A stretch of DNA of 64,000 nt from Centipeda flueggei ATCC 43531 (GTDB lineage: Bacteria; Bacillota; Negativicutes; Selenomonadales; Selenomonadaceae). Both the position numbers and the translations under genes were made by a program. Under the pieces are notes generated by a model. That model was not told where the DNA came from. It was given only the letters and a program-made list of their open reading frames with translations, and made no database searches. Each line of letters opens with the position of its first letter. The first letter of the stretch is position 1. Positions 33,851 to 43,148 of the stretch are shown here, in pieces. The DNA lies in assembly GCF_000160695.1 (NCBI RefSeq), contig NZ_GG694006.1, forward strand, positions 324,547 to 388,546, given 5' to 3'.

Positions 33851-33895
33851 TCAAACCGCCGTACCATAGCGTATGCCACAGGTACGGCGGTTTGA
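33851..33895. repeat. Perfect 15-bp inverted repeat in the aldo/keto reductase-aroE gap
   Basis: TCAAACCGCCGTACC (33851-33865) pairs with 33881-33895 around a 15-base loop. A second hairpin, GGGAG-GGCG/CGCC-CTCCC type, lies just before it (about 33806-33833). No T-run. The gap 33648-34055 holds no gene, only the terminators and these hairpins. Confidence 0.45.
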
Positions 33896-33966
33896 AAAAC
33901 ATAGCGCGTAAATTGCTTGCTTAGCATAGTATGAGAATTGCATTAAATCAAGAGAATGTTGAAATA

Positions 33967-34007
33967 CCGCTGACATCCGACCGCATGCCGACTCGTACCG
34001 TCAGCGG
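33967..34007 (-). terminator. Probable terminator after aroE
   Basis: CCGCTGAC (33967-33974) pairs with GTCAGCGG (34000-34007); on the minus strand TATTTC follows. It is 49 bases after the aroE stop. Confidence 0.5.
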
Positions 34008-34055
34008 CAGTGACCGGAAAAGCTGCAAACAGTCCTCTGCAACGACAGAAGAGCT

Positions 34056-34928
34056 TCATGCACCTTCCCTCCGTGCGAGTTCCTCGCGCAGAACGCGCTG
34101 CATGAGGTCGGTGTTCGGTCGGACACCTGTCCAGAGGGAGAACGCCTCCGCGCCCTGCATAACGAGCATGGTCTCACCGTTGATTGTCGTGCACCCATGC
34201 GCTGCCGCCGCACGAAGAAATGCAGTCTCGGCGGGGGTATAGATGAGATCGTAGACGGCGGCAGAGGGGCTGATTGCCGCAGGATCCACAGGCGGCATTG
34301 CATCCGTCTGCGGGCTCATGCCGATCGGCGTGGTCTGCACGACAATGTCTGCCGTACAAAGCACATCCCGAAAGTGCGGATCGTCAAAGCAGTACACGGC
34401 AAGTGTGCCGTCTGCCGCAAAGTCGGTGCAGAGCGCCTTGCCTTTTGCGAGATTCCGCACACCGATGCACACAGAGGATACGCCGCTGCGCAGGAGTCCC
34501 CAGAGGGCGGCACGTGCTGCACCGCCCGCGCCGATGAGGACAGTGCGTTTTCCCGCAAGCCCAATCCCACGCGCGGCAAAGCCTGCCATAAAGCCTGTTA
34601 CATCCGTATTGTGCCCCGTCATTGTCCCGTCCGATGCAATCACGACGGTATTGACCGCCCGAATGCGCTGTGCATCCTCGCTCAGCGCATCGAGGAGCGG
34701 CATAATCTCTGTCTTGAACGGAATCGTAACGTTGAACCCTGTCACACCCGCGTCGCGCAGTCCGCATACCGCCGAAGCCAGTGCATCACGCCGCACAGGA
34801 AACGCCGTATAAACATAGTCCAGACCTGCCTCATGCAGTGACGCATTCTGTATGATCGGCGACAAACTGTGTGCAATCGGCGCACCGATCACACCCAGTA
34901 TTTTTGTTTTCCCCGTAATCACGTGCAT
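34056..34928 (-). CDS. aroE: Shikimate dehydrogenase
   Basis: 290 residues; reduces 3-dehydroshikimate with NADPH in aromatic amino-acid synthesis. The motifs are complete: GAPIAHSLSPIIQNASLHEA (shikimate-binding serines), GFNVTIPFKTEIMPLLD with the catalytic Lys, AVNTVV, GHNTDVTGFM with the catalytic Asp, and dinucleotide loop LIGAGGAARAALWGL. Ends with GETMLVMQGAEAFSLWTG. 17 bases after pncB and probably in one operon with pncB and trmD. Confidence 0.93.
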   Translation of the reverse strand: MHVITGKTKILGVIGAPIAHSLSPIIQNASLHEAGLDYVYTAFPVRRDALASAVCGLRDAGVTGFNVTIPFKTEIMPLLDALSEDAQRIRAVNTVVIASDGTMTGHNTDVTGFMAGFAARGIGLAGKRTVLIGAGGAARAALWGLLRSGVSSVCIGVRNLAKGKALCTDFAADGTLAVYCFDDPHFRDVLCTADIVVQTTPIGMSPQTDAMPPVDPAAISPSAAVYDLIYTPAETAFLRAAAAHGCTTINGETMLVMQGAEAFSLWTGVRPNTDLMQRVLREELARREGA

Positions 34929-34945
34929 CCCTCTTATCTTTCCCG

Positions 34946-36403
34946 TCAGCTGTGCTTCCCGCGCACCTCTTCGAGCAGTCCCATCTTCAGCTCGTAGTAG
35001 TTCGGCGTCGTATCGAGATAGTGGCGGTGCGGATTCTCAAATCGCTGTTCCTCCGGCCAGATCTCCTCCGCCAGCTGACGGCGCACATATGCGCGAATCT
35101 CCTCCAAGGGCGGCAGCTCCTCGACCCGCTCCCCATCCCTGACATAGAGACGGCGCAGGTTCACCGCCGAACCACCCTCGAAGAAGCGGTTTTTCCATGG
35201 CTTGCGCGGATCAACATAGCGGAACGGCTGCGTGAGGTCGACCGGTTCGCCCTGCACTGCAATCATGTCCGCGACCGCCTTGCCGTGACGGTCATAGATG
35301 CGGTAGAGATCCTTCAGTCCCGGATTCGTCAGTTTCTCGACATTCTCCGACATCTTGATGCGCGGCTGAAAGATGCCGTTCTCCTCCACAGCGACGAGCT
35401 TATACACGGCGCCGAAGACAGGATCGGACTTTGCCGTGATGAGCCGTTCGCCGACACCGAAACTGTCCACGCGTGCGCCCTGCAGGAGGAGGGATGAGAT
35501 GGTGAACTCATCGAGGCTGTTCGAGAGGATGATCTTGCAGTCCTCAAGACCCGCCTTATCGAGCATTTTTCGAATGCGCTTCGAGAGATAGGCGAGGTCG
35601 CCCGAGTCCACACGCACGCCTGCGAGACGATGTCCCTGCGGCGCGAGAACCTCATGGGCGATACGGATGGCGTTTGGGATACCCGAGTGAAGCACATCGT
35701 AGGTGTCGACGAGGAGGACGGTGGCCTGTGGGTAGATCTCTGCATATTGTTTGAACGCCGTGTACTCATCCTTGAAGAACATGACCCAGCTGTGCGCCAT
35801 AGTGCCCGAGACGGGAATATTAAACTGCTGCCCTGCCGAGACCGTCGCCGTCATGTCGATGCCGCCGATGTACGCCGCGCGTGCCCCATAGGTTGCCGCG
35901 TCCATATTGTGCGCGCGCCGCGCACCGAAGTCCGCAACTTTGCGCCCCTCGGCGGCACGCACGATGCGCGACGCCTTTGTCGCGACGAGGGACTGATGGT
36001 TGATCTGCGCGAGGATCGCCGTCTCCACAAGCTGTGCGTCGATGATCGGTGCAACAATCGTCAGGAGCGGCTCATTCGGATAGATGATCGTTCCCTCAGG
36101 CATGGCGTAGATGTCGCCGCGGAAGCGGAAACCGCGCAAGAAGTCCAGGAATTCCTCAGAGAAGAGGTTCTGTTTGCGGAAATAGGCAATGTCCGCATCG
36201 GAGAAGGAGATATTCTCCACGAACTCGATGACGTGCTGAAGCCCCGCAAAGATGGCGTAGCCCCCCTTGTCGGGGACGGAACGGAAAAAGAGATCGAACG
36301 CCACGCGAACATCGCGGTTCGGCTGATGAAAATATCCATAGGACATGGTCATTTCGTAGAAATCCATCATCATGGATAGATTTCGTTTATCAAACTGTGT
36401 CAC
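34946..36403 (-). CDS. pncB: Nicotinate phosphoribosyltransferase
   Basis: 485 residues; makes nicotinate mononucleotide from nicotinic acid and PRPP in the NAD salvage route. Family blocks: MTQFDKRNLSMMMDFYEMTM start, VAFDLFFRSVPDKGGYAIFA, DFGARRAHNMDAATYGARAA (substrate site), SGTMAHSWVMFF with the catalytic His, LLVDTYDVLHSGIPNAIRIA, and GVRVDSGDLAYLS for phosphoribosyl binding. Belongs to the longer Gram-positive-type class. It sits 37 bases after trmD. Confidence 0.92.
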   Translation of the reverse strand: MTQFDKRNLSMMMDFYEMTMSYGYFHQPNRDVRVAFDLFFRSVPDKGGYAIFAGLQHVIEFVENISFSDADIAYFRKQNLFSEEFLDFLRGFRFRGDIYAMPEGTIIYPNEPLLTIVAPIIDAQLVETAILAQINHQSLVATKASRIVRAAEGRKVADFGARRAHNMDAATYGARAAYIGGIDMTATVSAGQQFNIPVSGTMAHSWVMFFKDEYTAFKQYAEIYPQATVLLVDTYDVLHSGIPNAIRIAHEVLAPQGHRLAGVRVDSGDLAYLSKRIRKMLDKAGLEDCKIILSNSLDEFTISSLLLQGARVDSFGVGERLITAKSDPVFGAVYKLVAVEENGIFQPRIKMSENVEKLTNPGLKDLYRIYDRHGKAVADMIAVQGEPVDLTQPFRYVDPRKPWKNRFFEGGSAVNLRRLYVRDGERVEELPPLEEIRAYVRRQLAEEIWPEEQRFENPHRHYLDTTPNYYELKMGLLEEVRGKHS

Positions 36404-36440
36404 AGCGCGTTCCCCCTATCGGGCATAGAAACAAGACAGA

Positions 36441-37235
36441 TCAAATCGAATCCATTATAGCATTTTCTGGAGATTCACGCAAAGATTCTTTATTTTCTTT
36501 TGTTTTCGTCTGCTGCTCTAAAAAATCACGGTCTGCCTGTGACAGCGTGACGCGTGCGAGGAGCTCAGGGCGATGCCGCATCGTCGTGAGAAGTGCCTGT
36601 TCGTGCCGCCAGCGGGCGATCTCTGCATGATTGCCCGAGAGGAGGACGTCGGGGACAGCTTTGCCCTCGAAGTCACGTGGGCGTGTGTACTGCGGATAGC
36701 CGAGCAGCCCATCGAAGAAGGAGTCTGTTGCGGCGGATGCGGCATCACCGAGCACGCCCGGCAGCATCCGCGCCGTAGCGTCCACGGTCAGCATAGCAGG
36801 AATCTCCCCGCCCGTCAGGACAAAATCTCCGACGGAGATCAGTCGATCTGCGAGATCATAGATTCGCGCGTCAAAGCCCTCATAGTGTCCGCAGATGAGC
36901 ACCAGCTGCTCATACGATGCGAGTTCCTTTGCTGCACGCTGGGTAAACACCTCCCCTGCGGGATCGAAGATGATCGTACAGCGGTGCTCCGCATACGCAG
37001 CGGTCCTCCCATACACGTCGCGCACGGCGGCGTACAGAGGCTCAGGCTTCAGCACCATGCCTGCCCCGCCGCCGCACGGCGTATCATCCACATGATGATG
37101 CTTATCCGCCGCGTAGTCGCGAAAATCTGTATAGTGGATGTCGATGAGCCCGCGCTGCACTGCGCGTCCAATGATGCTGCTGCCAAATACGCCCGCAAAC
37201 ATCGCGGGAAAAAGCGTCACAAGGTCAATTCTCAT
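36441..37235 (-). CDS. trmD: tRNA (guanine-37-N1)-methyltransferase
   Basis: 264 residues; methylates G37 of tRNAs with SAM, preventing frameshifts. N-terminal SPOUT trefoil-knot domain: MRIDLVTLFPAMFAGVFGSS, DTPCGGGAGMVLKPEPLYAA, LICGHYEGFDARI, SVGDFVLTGGEIPAMLTVDA, then the C-terminal anticodon-binding domain with YTRPRDFEGKAVPDVLLSGN and HAEIARWR. First gene of trmD-pncB-aroE. Usual neighbours rimM and rplS are not seen here. Confidence 0.94.
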   Translation of the reverse strand: MRIDLVTLFPAMFAGVFGSSIIGRAVQRGLIDIHYTDFRDYAADKHHHVDDTPCGGGAGMVLKPEPLYAAVRDVYGRTAAYAEHRCTIIFDPAGEVFTQRAAKELASYEQLVLICGHYEGFDARIYDLADRLISVGDFVLTGGEIPAMLTVDATARMLPGVLGDAASAATDSFFDGLLGYPQYTRPRDFEGKAVPDVLLSGNHAEIARWRHEQALLTTMRHRPELLARVTLSQADRDFLEQQTKTKENKESLRESPENAIMDSI

Positions 37236-37370
37236 AGCTGCTTCATCCTACTTTCTGCATATCCTTCATTATAGCATGAAGCCGCAGACAAATTGCGGCG
37301 TCTCTGCAAAATATTTGATAAATATATTCAGAAAAACTGCACTTTGATATATAATGGAGAAGTCAACACT

Positions 37371-38168
37371 ATGGCAGTGATTTGGAGCGGTACCATGGAA
37401 ATCAACCTTGCACATTTCAATGTCAGCATCGGACGGCAAAAGCCTGAGAATATTCTGCACAGCGATGTTCCCTGCCCGTTCTGCGACACGTCAAAACTGA
37501 CGGGCATCATCGAAAGGGACGGCGACATCATCCTGCTCAAAAATAAATACAATGTGATTGAGGAAGCCGACCAATTCGTCCTCATCGAGGGGGCAGACTG
37601 TTATGCCGATATTCCCGAGTATTCCAAGGCGCATATCCGCCGCCTCATTGCCTTCGGCATGCGGCACTGGAAGAAGATGCGCGAGAGCGGCGCATACGAT
37701 ACAGTGCTCTTTTTCAAGAACTACGGTCCGTACTCAGGCGGAACGATCCGCCACCCGCACATGCAGCTCGTCGGCTTCCCCCATTTTCGTCCGGAGCTTG
37801 CCTTCTCCCGTGAGGAGTTTGAGGGACTAACGATTGACGAAACGGACGGCGTGGCGTTCACGCTCTCCACGCATCCGCGCGTCGGCTTTCGCGAGCTCAA
37901 TATTATCCCGCGGAATGTGCGTACAACCAATGTGATTGCCGACTACATACAGATTGCCGTGGATTTTATCCGGCGGCGCAATGACAGCTATAATATTTTC
38001 TTCTACCATGACGGCGCGGATATCTTCATCAAGATTCTGCCGCGCTTTGCGACCTCCCCTGTCTTTATCGGCTACAACATCCGCCTGCTTCCATCGAATC
38101 TAAAGGAGATGCGGGATGAGATCCGAACAATATATTTTGAAAGCGACCATACAAAATGCAGGACATGA
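37371..38168 (+). CDS. DUF4931 (GalT/HIT-like) protein
   Basis: 265 residues from ATG 37371 with GGAGAAG 10 bases before; an earlier frame start at 37293 lacks a site. Resembles the galactose-1-phosphate uridylyltransferase fold: CPFCDTSKLTG gives a zinc-type CxxC, ILLKNKYNVIEEADQFVLIE, VLFFKNYGPYSGGTIRHPHM and QLVGFP for the HxHxQ-like motif (HPHMQ), and a second half GFRELNIIPRNVRTTNVIAD. A nucleotidyl-transferase or hydrolase role is possible; the substrate is unknown. Overlaps the next gene by 13 bases, so they are translated together. Confidence 0.75.
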   Translation: MAVIWSGTMEINLAHFNVSIGRQKPENILHSDVPCPFCDTSKLTGIIERDGDIILLKNKYNVIEEADQFVLIEGADCYADIPEYSKAHIRRLIAFGMRHWKKMRESGAYDTVLFFKNYGPYSGGTIRHPHMQLVGFPHFRPELAFSREEFEGLTIDETDGVAFTLSTHPRVGFRELNIIPRNVRTTNVIADYIQIAVDFIRRRNDSYNIFFYHDGADIFIKILPRFATSPVFIGYNIRLLPSNLKEMRDEIRTIYFESDHTKCRT

Positions 38169-39055
38169 ACAACACGATTGAAGAAATGCCGCGCCGCAGG
38201 AAAACGCGGCGCAGAAGCAGCGTGCGAAAGAAGCCATCGCGCAGAAAAAAAACGCCCCTTTCCCTCGGGCGTTTTTTCATGATACTGATTCCTATACTGC
38301 TTCTCGTTGGTGCGGGGACATTCTTCTTCGCACCGCATACATGGCAGGAGCTCGGTACACTGCTGCCCGAGGCGGAGCATCAAAAGCCTGCGAATCAGCT
38401 GCATGAGATCTGCGAGCCGGATGCGGCCGATCGAATTCTGCGCGTGCTCTTTGTACGACGCGCCATCGATGCGCGTCTTGACCGTGCGGACTACGTCCCC
38501 ATCGGACGCATCGCCCCCGATCTGCAGCATGCCATCATCGCGGTGGAGGATCGACGTTTCTATGAGCACCATGGATTCGACATGACGGGCATGGCACGCG
38601 CGACCCTCGTCAACATCCAGCATGGGCGCATCGAGGAGGGGGCAAGCACGATCACACAGCAGCTGGTGAAGAATCTTTTCTTCGGCAGTGAGCAGACCTT
38701 TGTACGCAAAGCCGAGGAGCTTCTGCTCGCCCTGGACATCGAGATCGCCTGTTCAAAGGAGGAAATCCTCGAAATGTACCTGAATGTTGTCTACTACGGT
38801 GACGGATTTTACGGCGTACATGCGGCATCCGACGGGTACTTTGGGAAGTCTCCTGACGCACTCGATCTGCCCGAGGCATCCATGCTCGCGGGTGTTCCGA
38901 ATGCACCGTCCGAGGTCTCACCATCCGTGAACTTCATCGCGGCGAAGAAGCGGCAGGCGGTCGTGCTGGATGCAATGCAGGCACAGGGAATGATTGATGC
39001 GCGGACGGCGGAAGATGCGAAGCTGCAGGCTCTTATTCTGCGCCCGCGCCGTTAG
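38156..39055 (+). CDS. mtgA: Monofunctional peptidoglycan glycosyltransferase (GT51)
   Basis: 299 residues. A very basic cytoplasmic tail (RRRKTRRRSSVRKKPSRRKK), one membrane helix (FFMILIPILLLVGAGTFFF), then a periplasmic GT51 domain: AIIAVEDRRFYEHHGFDMTG with the catalytic Glu, EEGASTITQQLVKNLFFGSE, KAEELLLALDIEIACSKEEI and LEMYLNVVYYGDGFYGVHAA. No transpeptidase domain follows, so it polymerises glycan from lipid II only. Fits a diderm cell wall. Tail to tail with the radical SAM gene, 5 bases apart. Confidence 0.9.
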   Translation: MQDMNNTIEEMPRRRKTRRRSSVRKKPSRRKKTPLSLGRFFMILIPILLLVGAGTFFFAPHTWQELGTLLPEAEHQKPANQLHEICEPDAADRILRVLFVRRAIDARLDRADYVPIGRIAPDLQHAIIAVEDRRFYEHHGFDMTGMARATLVNIQHGRIEEGASTITQQLVKNLFFGSEQTFVRKAEELLLALDIEIACSKEEILEMYLNVVYYGDGFYGVHAASDGYFGKSPDALDLPEASMLAGVPNAPSEVSPSVNFIAAKKRQAVVLDAMQAQGMIDARTAEDAKLQALILRPRR

Positions 39056-39060
39056 GGCGT

Positions 39061-41706
39061 TCAGCGGTCGATGAGTGCTGTTTCCTCCGCAAAGAGTCCC
39101 GTGCGCGTCACGTACGCTTCGGCAGGGTCGATCGGCAGAGCAAAATCCCGTGCCATCACGCTGAGCACCTCGATGGGCTTCACACTGCCTGCAGGTCTGA
39201 CCGCCAGATGCATCCAGAGAATGAGGCATCCATTTTCATACTGAAACGAAATGGGTGCCTTTATGTATTCCTTTGTCTCTATGCTGCGGCTTTTTTTCGG
39301 GGTCACACGTTCCCATACAGCATGCACGGCGGCGTTGTAGCGGCGTACGCTCTCACGTACGGGTGCGAGATCTCCATCATAGGGGATCTTGAGCCGATAG
39401 CGTGCCTCATCCACCTCTGCCATCAGGGCGCGGTGTTTCCCCTCCTGAAGGCGCAGACGGATGATCTCTGCTCCGCGCGGGAGCTGCGACCGCAGGCACT
39501 GCATGACCTCATGAGGAGGCAGTTCCTCGGTCATCTCAAAGTCCACATATTCCGCATCGCTCGCTGCGCCCAACGAGAGCGCCGAGGCGAAGGCGACCTT
39601 CATGTGCGGGTTAAAGCCCTCCGAATACGCCATGGGAAGCCCTGCACGTTTGCATGCGCGGACAAAGAGGTTCGCATAGTCGAGATGGGAAACATAGCGC
39701 AGTTCCTCGCCCTTGGTGATGAGTCCGCGATAGCGTACGGCCATGCGTTCCTGCGGCGCTCCTCCCTGTTTTGACGGATCAGCAGTCATGTCCGCCGCTC
39801 CATGTACTGCAGGTATATCCTGCTCTTCCTCGGCAGCATAGTCGATTACGTCGACGCCGAGCGTCGGACAAATCCCGCAGCCCGTACAGTGCGTGCGTCG
39901 GCAGTCCTCCGTAAGAGATGCCGTAAGTGCCTTCTGCCACTCCGTTTTCAGATAGCGTTCGAGCACGCCGGGTGAGGTGTGTGTCCACGGCAGTGGTTCT
40001 CCGATCGTGCGTGTGCGGCGGCTGTAATACGTCCAGTCGACACCGCAGTCCGCAAAGGCAGCGAAATAACGTGCATCGTCGAAGAGATCCGACCAGCCGT
40101 CAAACTTCGCCCCATTTTTCCACGCGGTAAGAAGTGCCGGCGCAAGGCGGCGGTCACCGCGTGCAAAGACTCCCTCGATCACGGAAAGGCGCGCATCATG
40201 ATAGTGAAATGTGATCGCTCGATCCGCGATATTCTCCTTCAGAAGCTGCTGACGCCGCTGAAATTCCTCAATTGATAGCTGCCCAAACCACTGGAACGGT
40301 GTGTACGGTTTCGGTACAAAGCAGGAGACGGAGACGGTGACCTTGCACCCACGCCGTCCGCGAATCTCCGTATAGAGATCGACGACCTTCTTCGCGAGGA
40401 GGGCGATGCCGATGATGTCCTCATCCGTTTCCGTCGGCAGCCCCATCATAAAGTAGAGCTTCACCTGCTTCCATCCGTGACGGAATGCCGCCCCGCATGC
40501 TGTGAGCAAATCCTCCTCCGTCACCCCTTTATTGATAACGTCGCGCAGACGCTGCGTCCCTGCCTCAGGCGCAAAGGTCAGTCCAGACCTACGCACACGC
40601 TGTACCTTCTGCGCGAGCTCCACGGAAAAGCTGTCAATGCGCAGAGACGGGAGAGAGACACTGACCTTCTCGTCCCGATAGTCATCGATGAGATCATCCA
40701 CGAGACATCCAAGCCCCGAGTAGTCCGCCGAAGAGAGCGAGGTTAGGCTCATCTCATCGTAGCCGCTGGAGGAAATCATCTCATGCGCCATATTCCGCAG
40801 TCGTTTCTCCGTGCGCTCACGTGCAGGACGGTAGGCGATACCCGCCTGACAGAAGCGGCAGCCTCGTGAACAGCCGCGAAAGAGCTCGAGCATGGCACGG
40901 TTGTGCACGATGTCCATATAGGGAACGATGGGATGTTCTGCTGAGACAGCATCGTTCATGTCCTTCACCACGCGCTTGTAGATCACGGGACGCGCATCAG
41001 GGTGAAGCGCATCCATGCGCACGAAATTTCCTTGTGCATCGTAGACGGGCGCATAGAATGACGGCACATAGATGCCGTCCACGCCGAGCAGCTGCGTCAA
41101 GAATCCGCGCCGTCCGCCCGGTCTGTCCGCTGCGCTCCACCGGATAAAGCAGTCGCAGATCTCGGGCAGTACCTCCTCTCCCTCGCCGATGACAAAGAAG
41201 TCGAAGAAGTCGGCAATCGGCTCGACGTTGTAAACACATGGGCCGCCGCCGACGACGAACGGCATATCCTCACCGCGCTCCGCCGCATAAAGCGGGATTC
41301 CCGCCAGATCGAGCATATTCAGCACATTCGAGTAGATCATCTCATATTGGAGAGAGAAGCCGACGAAGTCAAATGCACGAACTGCGTGACGAGATTCCAG
41401 TGAGAAGAGCGGAATCCCGCGCACACGCATCTCCTCCTCCATATCGATCCACGGAGCGTAGACGCGTTCTGCCGCGATATCCGCACGGCGATTTAGAATC
41501 TCGTAGAGAATGGCGAGCCCGAGGTTGCTCATGCCGACCTCGTAGACGTCGGGCAGAGCCAGTGCGAATCTGCACCGAACGCCGTCCCAGTCCTTATGGA
41601 CGGCATTCCACTCCCCCCCCGTATACCGCGCAGGCTTCAGCACCGACTGGAGCATGCTGTGATCGAGTTGTACCACCATTTCCTGTCCCCACCTTGTATC
41701 GTTCAT
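39061..41706 (-). CDS. B12-binding-type radical SAM protein fused to a DUF2344 domain (TIGR03960/TIGR03936 type)
   Basis: 881 residues. N-terminal cobalamin-binding-like region (FALALPDVYEVGMSNLGLAI, FDFVGFSLQYEMIYSNVLNM, GGGPCVYNVEPIADFFDFFV), radical SAM core with CSRGCRFCQAGIAYRPARER (Cx3Cx2C), then a small Cys cluster (CRRTHCTGCGICPTLG) and the C-terminal DUF2344 domain (ITKGEELRYVSHLDYANLFV, MAYSEGFNPHMKVAFASALS). The fused form is common in Firmicutes, often near rng/rpmA. The exact reaction is not established. ATG at 41677-41679 (MVVQLDHSML) has GGTGGGG 8 bases before it and may be the true start. A terminator separates it from rodA. Confidence 0.88.
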   Translation of the reverse strand: MNDTRWGQEMVVQLDHSMLQSVLKPARYTGGEWNAVHKDWDGVRCRFALALPDVYEVGMSNLGLAILYEILNRRADIAAERVYAPWIDMEEEMRVRGIPLFSLESRHAVRAFDFVGFSLQYEMIYSNVLNMLDLAGIPLYAAERGEDMPFVVGGGPCVYNVEPIADFFDFFVIGEGEEVLPEICDCFIRWSAADRPGGRRGFLTQLLGVDGIYVPSFYAPVYDAQGNFVRMDALHPDARPVIYKRVVKDMNDAVSAEHPIVPYMDIVHNRAMLELFRGCSRGCRFCQAGIAYRPARERTEKRLRNMAHEMISSSGYDEMSLTSLSSADYSGLGCLVDDLIDDYRDEKVSVSLPSLRIDSFSVELAQKVQRVRRSGLTFAPEAGTQRLRDVINKGVTEEDLLTACGAAFRHGWKQVKLYFMMGLPTETDEDIIGIALLAKKVVDLYTEIRGRRGCKVTVSVSCFVPKPYTPFQWFGQLSIEEFQRRQQLLKENIADRAITFHYHDARLSVIEGVFARGDRRLAPALLTAWKNGAKFDGWSDLFDDARYFAAFADCGVDWTYYSRRTRTIGEPLPWTHTSPGVLERYLKTEWQKALTASLTEDCRRTHCTGCGICPTLGVDVIDYAAEEEQDIPAVHGAADMTADPSKQGGAPQERMAVRYRGLITKGEELRYVSHLDYANLFVRACKRAGLPMAYSEGFNPHMKVAFASALSLGAASDAEYVDFEMTEELPPHEVMQCLRSQLPRGAEIIRLRLQEGKHRALMAEVDEARYRLKIPYDGDLAPVRESVRRYNAAVHAVWERVTPKKSRSIETKEYIKAPISFQYENGCLILWMHLAVRPAGSVKPIEVLSVMARDFALPIDPAEAYVTRTGLFAEETALIDR

Positions 41707-41713
41707 AAGAAAA

Positions 41714-41744
41714 GGGGCTGCGCTGCACGAAGGCAGGCAGCCCC
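41714..41744 (-). terminator. Terminator after rodA
   Basis: GGGGCTGC (41714-41721) pairs with GCAGCCCC (41737-41744). On the minus strand it is followed by TTTTCTTAT. It lies just after the rodA stop and just before the radical SAM gene start. Confidence 0.75.
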
Positions 41745-41751
41745 GAAAAAT

Positions 41752-42858
41752 CTAAAAGAGTAACTTTTGCCGCCGCAGCTGGATGTTCAGCAGGATGGCG
41801 ATCGCCATAATATTTGTCGTCAGTGAGCTGACACCGTAGCTCATGAGCGGCAGCGGTATGCCCGTAACCGGCATGATGCCCATTGTCATTCCAACATTGA
41901 TGAGAACATGGAAAGCAATCATTGATGTGATTCCGACCGCGAGCAGCCGTCCGAATGTATCGCTTGCATTCTGCGCGATGCGTATCCCACGCCATAGGAC
42001 GACGAGATAGAGGAGGAGCAAAATGGTACAGCCGACAAAGCCAAGCTCCTCTCCTACGACGGAGAAGATAAAGTCCGTATGGTTCTCGGGCAGGAAGTTC
42101 AGCTGGCTCTGCGTCCCGCCAAAGAGCCCCTTCCCGAACAGCATACCCGAGCCAATCGCAATCTTCGATTGGATGATGTGATAGCCTGCACCGAGCGGAT
42201 CGACATTCGGATCCATAAACACCATGATGCGCATTTTTTGGTAGTCTTTGAGAAAATGCCACAGCACGGGCATCGCCGCCAGTCCCGCAGCGAAAATTCC
42301 GAAGAGAATACGGAGACGAATCCCTGCCGCGAAGATCATGCCGAAGAAGATCGCCAGGAAGACAAGCGATGTCCCAAGATCCGGCTGCTTCAAGACGAGC
42401 AGGAATGGTATGCCGACATAGGCTGCAATAGGGGCGAGGTCCATCAAGGAATCAATCTTTCCACGCTTTTCGAGCATTGCTGCAAGCGCGATAATCATGA
42501 TGAGTTTAGAGAACTCTGATGGCTGTATACTGATCGGACCGAGTGCGATCCACCGCTGCGCACCAAGCGCTGTCTGCCCGATAAGCATAACAAGGATCAG
42601 CAGGACAAGATTGAACACATAGAAGTGGTTTCCGTACCGCTGGAGGATTTTATAGTCGAAGTTCATCAAAAAGGCGGCAATCGCAATATCCACCAGAATG
42701 GAAATGCCCTGCCTCTGCACAAACCAGTAGCGTTCCTCACTCGGTGTATTGACATGTGTCGCACTGCCGATAATGATGAGACTCATGATGACAATGGCAG
42801 CCGCTGCCGCGATAAGTGTCAGATCTGTGCGGCGCAGCAGGCGTTTCGAAAGAATCAT
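41752..42858 (-). CDS. rodA: RodA, SEDS peptidoglycan glycosyltransferase of the elongasome
   Basis: 368 residues, ten membrane helices. SEDS signatures: ALGAQRWIALGPISIQPSEF near residue 97, LLVLKQPDLGTSLVFLAIF, IAIGSGMLFGKGLFGGTQSQ then LNFLPENHTDFIFSVVGEEL, and the end GIPLPLMSYGVSSLTTNI. Polymerises glycan strands during side-wall growth together with PBP2 (mrdA, same operon). Start overlaps the minE stop by ATGA. Confidence 0.94.
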   Translation of the reverse strand: MILSKRLLRRTDLTLIAAAAAIVIMSLIIIGSATHVNTPSEERYWFVQRQGISILVDIAIAAFLMNFDYKILQRYGNHFYVFNLVLLILVMLIGQTALGAQRWIALGPISIQPSEFSKLIMIIALAAMLEKRGKIDSLMDLAPIAAYVGIPFLLVLKQPDLGTSLVFLAIFFGMIFAAGIRLRILFGIFAAGLAAMPVLWHFLKDYQKMRIMVFMDPNVDPLGAGYHIIQSKIAIGSGMLFGKGLFGGTQSQLNFLPENHTDFIFSVVGEELGFVGCTILLLLYLVVLWRGIRIAQNASDTFGRLLAVGITSMIAFHVLINVGMTMGIMPVTGIPLPLMSYGVSSLTTNIMAIAILLNIQLRRQKLLF

Positions 42859-43136
42859 CGCACATTCCTATGACCGCCGCCGTGCTGAACGCTGACGACA
42901 GGAATATTGACGACGAGTGCCATTGTATCATTTTCATTCTCGAGCGCAAATTCCATTTCCCGCGTATCGATATACATGTACTTCGAAATCACCTGAATGA
43001 TCTCCGCTCTCATGTTATCCATGATTTCCGGGGAAACATTCGCGCGGTCATTGATGATAACGAGCTGCAGACGGCGGCGTGCGACATCGCCTGAGCTCTC
43101 CTTTCTGCCGAGAAGTCTTTTCAGTGCCTCAATCAC
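42855..43136 (-). CDS. minE: Cell-division topological specificity factor MinE
   Basis: 93 residues. N-terminal amphipathic helix (MIEALKRLLGRKESS), MinD-contact strand with ARRRLQLVIINDRANVSP, and the dimer region EIIQVISKYMYIDTREMEFA. It stimulates MinD ATPase and drives Min relocation at the membrane. Follows minD by 12 bases. Confidence 0.93.
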   Translation of the reverse strand: MIEALKRLLGRKESSGDVARRRLQLVIINDRANVSPEIMDNMRAEIIQVISKYMYIDTREMEFALENENDTMALVVNIPVVSVQHGGGHRNVR

Positions 43137-43148
43137 GCCAACGCCCCC

